Shown one piece after another: positions 14,843-18,713 of a stretch of DNA of 18,713 nucleotides (the stretch's first letter is position 1; every line of letters starts with the position of its first letter). The DNA is from Planctomycetota bacterium. Its GTDB lineage: Bacteria; Planctomycetota; UBA1135; GCA-002686595. Location of the stretch: the NCBI GenBank assembly GCA_028823185.1, contig JAPKBY010000006.1:1-18713 (forward strand). Reading direction: 5' to 3'. Below the pieces are notes generated by a model that was not told the origin of the DNA, ran no database searches, and saw nothing but the letters and a program-made list of their open reading frames with translations. The position numbers were made by a program, and so were the translations under genes.

Positions 14843-15868
14843 CTAGTGACCGAGGGAGAGATCTGCGTGAGAGATCGATGAATCAGTCACTTGGATGACC
14901 AGCTCCGCTGAGCTCGCGCCGGCGCTGCTCTGAAGGCGATAGGTGCCGACAGGCAGGTCTCTGAGGGCATAGTGCCCGTCCTGATCCGTTCGAGTCGGCG
15001 GCCAGAGCTGATGGGGTTCACCCGCTGGGCTCAGCCTCACGAGAGCTTCGCTTATGGGAGCTCCGCTCTGATCGGTGACCCGGCCTTCGATCTCGCCAGC
15101 GGTCATGATGAGCTGAAAGTTCGACTTCTCGGCGAGACCAATGCTGAGGAGGGCGGTCTCAGGATCGAGGAGATTGGGCCACGTCCCGGCACGGGCCCAG
15201 GGAGGGAGGAGGTGAGCTCGGTAGCTACCTGCGAGCAGCTCTTCGAATGAGACCGAGCGGTCAGCTTGGACTGTTGCGCGGCTCGAGATCGGCGCGCCAA
15301 ATTCATGCGGTGGTCGGAGAGGCTCTAGCCAGAGCTCATAGCCCTCGAGGCCCCAGTCAGATCGCGGGGGCATGATGGAGCCAGTGACCTTCACCATCTC
15401 TAGCGCAGGGAGCGAAATAGCCCCGGAGAGGGGAGTCGAGAGGCTGAGCCTTGTGTCGAGTAGCGGCGCCGTTCTCGTGAAATCTTGGGGCTCGTGTCCA
15501 TCGCCGATCACTCGCACGATGACTTGGCCTGCAGGTAGAGCTTCTAGCGAGAAGCGCCCGTCAGCGTCGGAGTATTCCCAGGTCAGGAGTTCGCCCGTTC
15601 CGGTATAGACGAGGGCATCAGGGACGACGTGTCCCTCGCTGCTCAGGACAGTCCCGCTGAGAGTCGCGCTGCCGAGCGGGTGTTCTGGAGAAGAGAGCGG
15701 TGGATTGATCCTGCCAGGAAGCTCCTGAATCCAAGCCGGGGGATCACCTTCAGACTGAAGCGAAGAGATCGCGATCACGAGGATGAGAGAGATGATGCCA
15801 ATCCATGAGCTTCGAGTGAGCGTGGGTTGCTCCTCGGCTTGATCTTGGCGCTCCTTGTCATTCTTCAT
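14843..15868 (-). CDS. Membrane-anchored protein with carboxypeptidase-regulatory-like domains
   Basis: The protein has 341 residues from ATG 15868; a GTG one codon upstream is also possible. A charged cytoplasmic tail (MKNDKERQDQAEEQ) is followed by a single hydrophobic helix at about 22-38, so the rest is outside the inner membrane. At least two carboxypeptidase-regulatory-like (transthyretin-fold) domains are visible: residues about 66-120 (SGTVLSSEGHVVPDALVYTG ... YSDADGRFSLEALPAG), and about 260-330 (IEGRVTDQSGAPISEALVRL ... TDQDGHYALRDLPVGTYRL). A divergent middle segment may be a third. Such domains are usually structural or carbohydrate/protein-binding rather than catalytic. It lies between the HD nucleotidase and the cysteine desulfurase on the same strand, with gaps of 67 and 31 bp, so co-transcription is likely, but no functional link is obvious. 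Confidence 0.75.
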   Translation of the reverse strand: MKNDKERQDQAEEQPTLTRSSWIGIISLILVIAISSLQSEGDPPAWIQELPGRINPPLSSPEHPLGSATLSGTVLSSEGHVVPDALVYTGTGELLTWEYSDADGRFSLEALPAGQVIVRVIGDGHEPQDFTRTAPLLDTRLSLSTPLSGAISLPALEMVKVTGSIMPPRSDWGLEGYELWLEPLRPPHEFGAPISSRATVQADRSVSFEELLAGSYRAHLLPPWARAGTWPNLLDPETALLSIGLAEKSNFQLIMTAGEIEGRVTDQSGAPISEALVRLSPAGEPHQLWPPTRTDQDGHYALRDLPVGTYRLQSSAGASSAELVIQVTDSSISHADLSLGH

Positions 15869-15935
15869 CACGATCCCATTCAGTCCAATGCGACCTCAGG
15901 GGGCAAGGTCTCTCTTCTATGCATTTCTGAAGGCT

Positions 15936-16484
15936 TTATTCGCAGCCCTCGAGGGCGCTGAGCAGTTCTGCGTGGAATTGGGCAGCAGGCGCAAAGGCGC
16001 TCGAGTTCAAGCCTCGGATCGTCTCAAGGAAGTCATCTAAGCCTTCATGCCCAGCGCGTCTGTAAACGAGCAGCTGCACGCCTAGCTGGAGCTTGTCGCA
16101 GAGCCTCACAAAGCTCGATTCTCGAGACTCACCTCGTGAGTATTCTTCATGGCGAGCGCGCGCAATTTTGGAGAGCCCAGAGAGCAGGACGTCTGCGACT
16201 TGAGCCTCGAGCCGCCTCTTCGCTCCCGGCTGCAGGAGCAGAGCGGCGTGCTTTGGCAGGTCTCCGGTCCAAGCCTCAGGCGAGTCATGGATGACCGCGA
16301 GCGCCAGGGCGCGGTCGACATCTAGGGCAGGCTCAACCTGTGGAGCGAGCGCCAGGACGAGGTGAGCCGTCGAGAGGACATGCCCCGCGATGGTCTCAGG
16401 GTCATTTATCCCTGCGAGAGCCCACCCTGTGCGGGGGAGCCGGTCGAGGGCTAGGAGCGAGATAAGTGCTGAAAGTGTGTTCAA
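15936..16484 (-). CDS. HD-domain phosphohydrolase, YfbR-like 5'-nucleotidase family
   Basis: The protein has 182 residues with the HD_3 arrangement. Metal-binding H35 lies in ETIAGHVLSTAHL, H66-D67 with E70 in AVIHDSPEAWTGD, and D130 in RLCDKLQL. The N-terminal LLALDRLPRTGWALAGI is the usual opening of this family, whose best-studied members (YfbR) remove phosphate from deoxynucleoside 5'-monophosphates. Substrate here is inferred only from family. The start is TTG 16484; no ATG further in would preserve the conserved opening. It is the first gene of a minus-strand run (HD, membrane protein, desulfurase, thiI, GT-C protein) and is divergent from aroF with 109 bp between starts. A pair of direct repeats overlaps its start codon and the aroF promoter. 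Confidence 0.85.
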   Translation of the reverse strand: MNTLSALISLLALDRLPRTGWALAGINDPETIAGHVLSTAHLVLALAPQVEPALDVDRALALAVIHDSPEAWTGDLPKHAALLLQPGAKRRLEAQVADVLLSGLSKIARARHEEYSRGESRESSFVRLCDKLQLGVQLLVYRRAGHEGLDDFLETIRGLNSSAFAPAAQFHAELLSALEGCE

Positions 16485-16507
16485 TGCTCGGGGTGTGTTT
16501 GATGCTC
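16475..16507. repeat. Two 15-bp direct repeats at the aroF / HD-gene divergent promoter
   Basis: GTGTGTTCAATGCTC (16475-16489) and GTGTGTTTGATGCTC (16493-16507) differ at two of 15 positions and are 18 bp apart. The first copy covers the TTG start of the HD gene, and the second overlaps the proposed -35 of aroF. The arrangement is like tandem binding sites for a regulator of aroF or of both genes. Confidence 0.5.
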
Positions 16508-16528
16508 ACGGTGACGTGCGCCTATACT
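16499..16528 (+). promoter_or_regulatory. Probable sigma-70 promoter of aroF-tpiA-secG
   Basis: TTGATG (16499-16504, four of six matches) and TATACT (16523-16528, five of six) have an 18-bp spacer. Transcription would start near 16535, about 60 nt before the aroF ATG at 16594. The -35 sits inside the second direct repeat. Confidence 0.5.
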
Positions 16529-16593
16529 CTCTCTTTCAGGACTCGGTTTCGACCCCATTGGGTGTTATCGAGACCACCTACCGCTCAAAAACC

Positions 16594-17661
16594 ATGCTTG
16601 TACGTCTCCGCTCCGGGCTGGCTTCAGCCGCTCTCGACCCGATCCTCGCTCTTTGCCGGGGGCTCGGCTACAGCGTGCGCTTCCTCGATGAGGGGCGCCG
16701 ACTGCTCGAACTCTCCGGCCCTGGAGACCGAACTCACCGCACTCGGCTTGAGGATCATCCCGACGTCGCAGAGGTTGTCGATGCAGGAGACTCCCATGAG
16801 CGTCACGCCCGCGCTGTGGATCGACCGGACACGATCGTGCGTGTCGGCGAGGCTGCTTTTGGCGGCGGTCATGCCTCGATCGCCGCGGGCCCTTGCTCAG
16901 TTGAGGACTATGAGAGCCTCTTAGAGCTTGCGAAGGGAGCGTTAGAGCTAGGCGTCCCGCTCCTCCGGGGTGGCGTATACAAGCCCAGGACCTCGCCTTA
17001 TTCATTCCAAGGGCTCGGCGCTGCAGGGCTTGAGATGCTAGCAGCGGTGCGCGCTGAGACCGGTATTGCGGTCGTTACGGAGGTTCTCGACCCTCGCGAC
17101 GTAGAGCGAGTCGCTCAGGTCGTAGACATGATTCAGATCGGGACTCGCAGCGCGACGAACTTCCCTCTCTTAACTGAGGTTGGAAAGAGCGGTAAGCCCG
17201 TCTTGCTTAAGCGAGGCTTCGGCGCGACGGTGCGAGAGTTCCAGCTCTCAGCTGAATACATCCTCGATGAGGGCAATGAAGAGGTGGTCTTGTGTGAGCG
17301 CGGAGTGCGAAGCTTCGACTCCACGACCAGAAACCTCCTCGATGTGGGTGCTGTCGCTCACCTCAGCGCTGCAACACATCTACCCGTTATCGTTGATCCA
17401 TCACATGCGGCGGGCCGCGCCGACCTGGTCGCGCCCCTCGCGCGTGCAGGCATGGCCGCGGGCGCGGACGGCTTGATCGTTGAGATCCACGAGAACCCGG
17501 CTACAGCTCTCAGCGATGGCCAGCAGGCGATCTCCCTCGAGCAGCTACGAGGCATCATCAGTGACGCACGCAAGATCGCAGCCATGGATGGCCGCTCATT
17601 CGACCTGAGCCTTCCAAAAGAGCAGAAGAAAGACATCAGCGCAAAGGAGCCGATAAGTTGA
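16594..17661 (+). CDS. aroF: 3-deoxy-7-phosphoheptulonate synthase (DAHP synthase, AroF/AroA-type)
   Basis: The enzyme condenses phosphoenolpyruvate and erythrose 4-phosphate, the first step of aromatic amino acid synthesis. The protein has 355 residues from ATG 16594. The frame stays open another 204 bp upstream, but that part overlaps the HD gene and looks non-coding, and MLVRLRSG matches the usual start of the family. Residues 1-75 form the small ferredoxin-like regulatory domain of the Thermotoga/Bacillus type, a feedback site in relatives. The barrel follows with AGPCSVE (metal ligand C101), KPRTSPYSFQGLG (130-142), IQIGTRSATNFPLL, KPVLLKRGF, LCERGVRSF, VDPSHAAGRADL (H271), IVEIHE (E297) and LSDGQQ (D308). 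All four expected metal ligands are present. Its stop overlaps the tpiA start (TTGA). Confidence 0.93.
   Translation: MLVRLRSGLASAALDPILALCRGLGYSVRFLDEGRRLLELSGPGDRTHRTRLEDHPDVAEVVDAGDSHERHARAVDRPDTIVRVGEAAFGGGHASIAAGPCSVEDYESLLELAKGALELGVPLLRGGVYKPRTSPYSFQGLGAAGLEMLAAVRAETGIAVVTEVLDPRDVERVAQVVDMIQIGTRSATNFPLLTEVGKSGKPVLLKRGFGATVREFQLSAEYILDEGNEEVVLCERGVRSFDSTTRNLLDVGAVAHLSAATHLPVIVDPSHAAGRADLVAPLARAGMAAGADGLIVEIHENPATALSDGQQAISLEQLRGIISDARKIAAMDGRSFDLSLPKEQKKDISAKEPIS
17644..17649 (+). promoter_or_regulatory. Ribosome-binding site supporting the TTG start of tpiA
   Basis: AAGGAG lies eight bases before TTG 17658, inside the end of aroF. It supports this rare start codon rather than an internal one; no ATG or GTG lies between it and the conserved FIAGNWKMN. 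Confidence 0.6.
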
Positions 17662-18428
17662 ACGATTTCGTACGAAAGCCCTTTATTGCGGGCAATTGGA
17701 AGATGAATCTCGATCGCAAAGGCGCGCTTGAGCTGGCTCAAGAGCTGCGCGAGCGCCTCGGTGCCCGAACTGATGTGGAGGTCGCTATCTTCCCGCCGGC
17801 TGTTTATATCGATGAGCTCGCTCGGACCCTCGCGGGTTCACCCATTCGGGTCGGCGGTCAAGACTGCTGTGAGGCCACCAGCGGAGCTTTCACAGGTGAG
17901 ACTTCAGCGCCGATGATGGTCGATGCGGGCGCTGAGCTCGTGATTTTGGGCCACTCAGAGCGCAGACATGTCTACGGCGAGACAGATGAGCAGGTGGGAC
18001 AAAAGGTGCGTCAGGCGCTCGACGCCGGGCTCGATGTGATCCTCTGCGTAGGTGAACTCCTTGAGGAGCGCAAGGCTGGTGAGACGGAAGGGGTCGTGAG
18101 CCGGCAGCTCCGGATAGGCCTCGGATCGGTCACTGCAGAGGAGATGCAACGCTTGGTCGTGGCCTATGAACCGGTTTGGGCCATCGGAACTGGCGAGACA
18201 GCAACACCTGAGCAGGCAGGCGCAGTACACTCCTACATTCGTGGGCTCGTTGAAGGACTCTTTGACGCACCCATCGCTCGCGCGCTTCGTATTCAGTACG
18301 GTGGCAGCGTAAATTCAGGTAATGTCGTCGAGTTGATGGCCGTTCAAGATGTGGACGGAGCTCTCGTCGGCGGCGCATCACTCAGCGCAGAAAAGTTCAT
18401 CCCTATCTTCGAATTCGACCTCTCATAG
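17658..18428 (+). CDS. tpiA: Triosephosphate isomerase
   Basis: The enzyme interconverts dihydroxyacetone phosphate and glyceraldehyde 3-phosphate in glycolysis. The protein has 256 residues, the standard length. The catalytic set is complete: N13 and K15 in AGNWKMN, H99 in LGHSERR, and E171 in VVAYEPVWAIGTG, followed by the flexible loop 6 (AIGTGETATPEQA) and the phosphate-binding IQYGGSVN and GALVGGASL near the end. The TTG start overlaps the aroF stop by 4 bp and has a good ribosome-binding site. secG begins four bases after its stop. The tpiA-secG order is common in several bacterial phyla, Planctomycetota included. Confidence 0.96.
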   Translation: MNDFVRKPFIAGNWKMNLDRKGALELAQELRERLGARTDVEVAIFPPAVYIDELARTLAGSPIRVGGQDCCEATSGAFTGETSAPMMVDAGAELVILGHSERRHVYGETDEQVGQKVRQALDAGLDVILCVGELLEERKAGETEGVVSRQLRIGLGSVTAEEMQRLVVAYEPVWAIGTGETATPEQAGAVHSYIRGLVEGLFDAPIARALRIQYGGSVNSGNVVELMAVQDVDGALVGGASLSAEKFIPIFEFDLS

Positions 18429-18432
18429 TCTC

Positions 18433-18713
18433 ATGGGTCTCCTCACCATCATTTGCTACCTGATCTTCGTCCTCTCGTCGATCATCCTCATCGTCGTGAT
18501 CTTGCTCCAAGAGGGTAAGGGTGGCGGCTTTGGCGGTGACTCACTTGGGGGTCATGGCCAGCAGACCTTTGGCGTCGCCGCGAAAGGTATCCAGCGGTTT
18601 ACAGGTTTCACCGCAGGCGTCTTTCTCGTGAGCGCATTGGCTATCCACCTCCTCAACCAGGCGGAAGTGACGAGCTCGGTCATTGGCGACACTGGCGGTG
18701 GGATTGAAATCCC
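18433..18713 (+). CDS. secG: Preprotein translocase subunit SecG, C-terminus cut by window edge
   Basis: An open frame from ATG 18433 runs off the window after 93 full codons. It begins MGLLTIICYLIFVLSSIILI, a first membrane helix (about 3-25), then the conserved SecG loop VILLQEGKGGGFGGDSLGG, then a second helix at about 58-77 (FTGFTAGVFLVSALAIHLL). This two-helix topology with a glycine-rich cytoplasmic loop is diagnostic for SecG, the small subunit that helps SecYE and SecA move proteins across the membrane. Bacterial SecG is usually 75-130 residues, so only a short, probably low-complexity tail is missing. It follows tpiA by 4 bp, so both are in one transcript. Confidence 0.92.
   Translation, partial: MGLLTIICYLIFVLSSIILIVVILLQEGKGGGFGGDSLGGHGQQTFGVAAKGIQRFTGFTAGVFLVSALAIHLLNQAEVTSSVIGDTGGGIEI

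Noticed and set aside
16390..16593. 68-residue upstream extension of aroF
   Set aside because: It overlaps the conserved N-terminus of the HD gene and the promoter-like region, and DAHP synthases of this type start at the MLVRLR position.

Overview
The window is a GC-rich (about 60% by eye), densely packed chromosomal segment from a free-living bacterium. It holds 17 supportable protein genes, of which the first and last run off the window edges, and one tRNA gene. No transposase, integrase, phage gene or CRISPR array was seen. The best guess is Planctomycetota or a close relative. The reasons are the aroF-tpiA-secG block, an ECF-type sigma factor coupled to a TPR-like protein, a secreted 'DG-x-I' plus TPR protein of a kind common in that phylum, frequent GTG and TTG starts, and many genes with no clear Shine-Dalgarno sequence. 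This placement is inference; no rRNA or other strict taxonomic marker is present.

Layout. (1) Positions 1-1569: a truncated Wzx-like flippase (minus) faces a SAM methyltransferase (plus), probably the edge of a surface-glycan locus. (2) 1800-3006: a secreted TPR-like protein closed by an 18-bp perfect hairpin. (3) 3205-4508: an ECF-type sigma factor translationally coupled to a TPR-like protein of unknown role. (4) 4509-5660: a non-coding stretch with several palindromes, then a short-chain dehydrogenase. (5) 5657-6955: UDP-glucose dehydrogenase (minus), convergent with the dehydrogenase. (6) 7069-8347: tRNA-Val(UAC), whose 3' end overlaps the end of an antisense THUMP-like methyltransferase gene. 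(7) 8489-10444: an NtrC-shaped regulator (REC-PAS-AAA+-Fis) that has lost the residues needed for phosphorylation and for sigma-54 contact. (8) 16484-10465 (minus): a likely five-gene run of HD-domain nucleotidase, membrane-anchored carboxypeptidase-regulatory-like protein, cysteine desulfurase, ThiI and a GT-C type membrane glycosyltransferase. (9) 16594-end (plus): aroF-tpiA-secG, divergent from the run in (8).

How the genes fit together. The cysteine desulfurase and ThiI form a recognised sulfur relay for tRNA 4-thiouridine. The flippase, UDP-glucose dehydrogenase, GT-C protein and perhaps the first methyltransferase fit cell-surface polysaccharide production, although they are spread over several transcription units. 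aroF, tpiA and secG are housekeeping genes of aromatic synthesis, glycolysis and protein export.

The most unusual element is the degenerate NtrC-type regulator. Next are the sigma-factor/TPR pair and the palindrome-rich region at 4509-4775. I did not find a clearly novel defence or mobile system.
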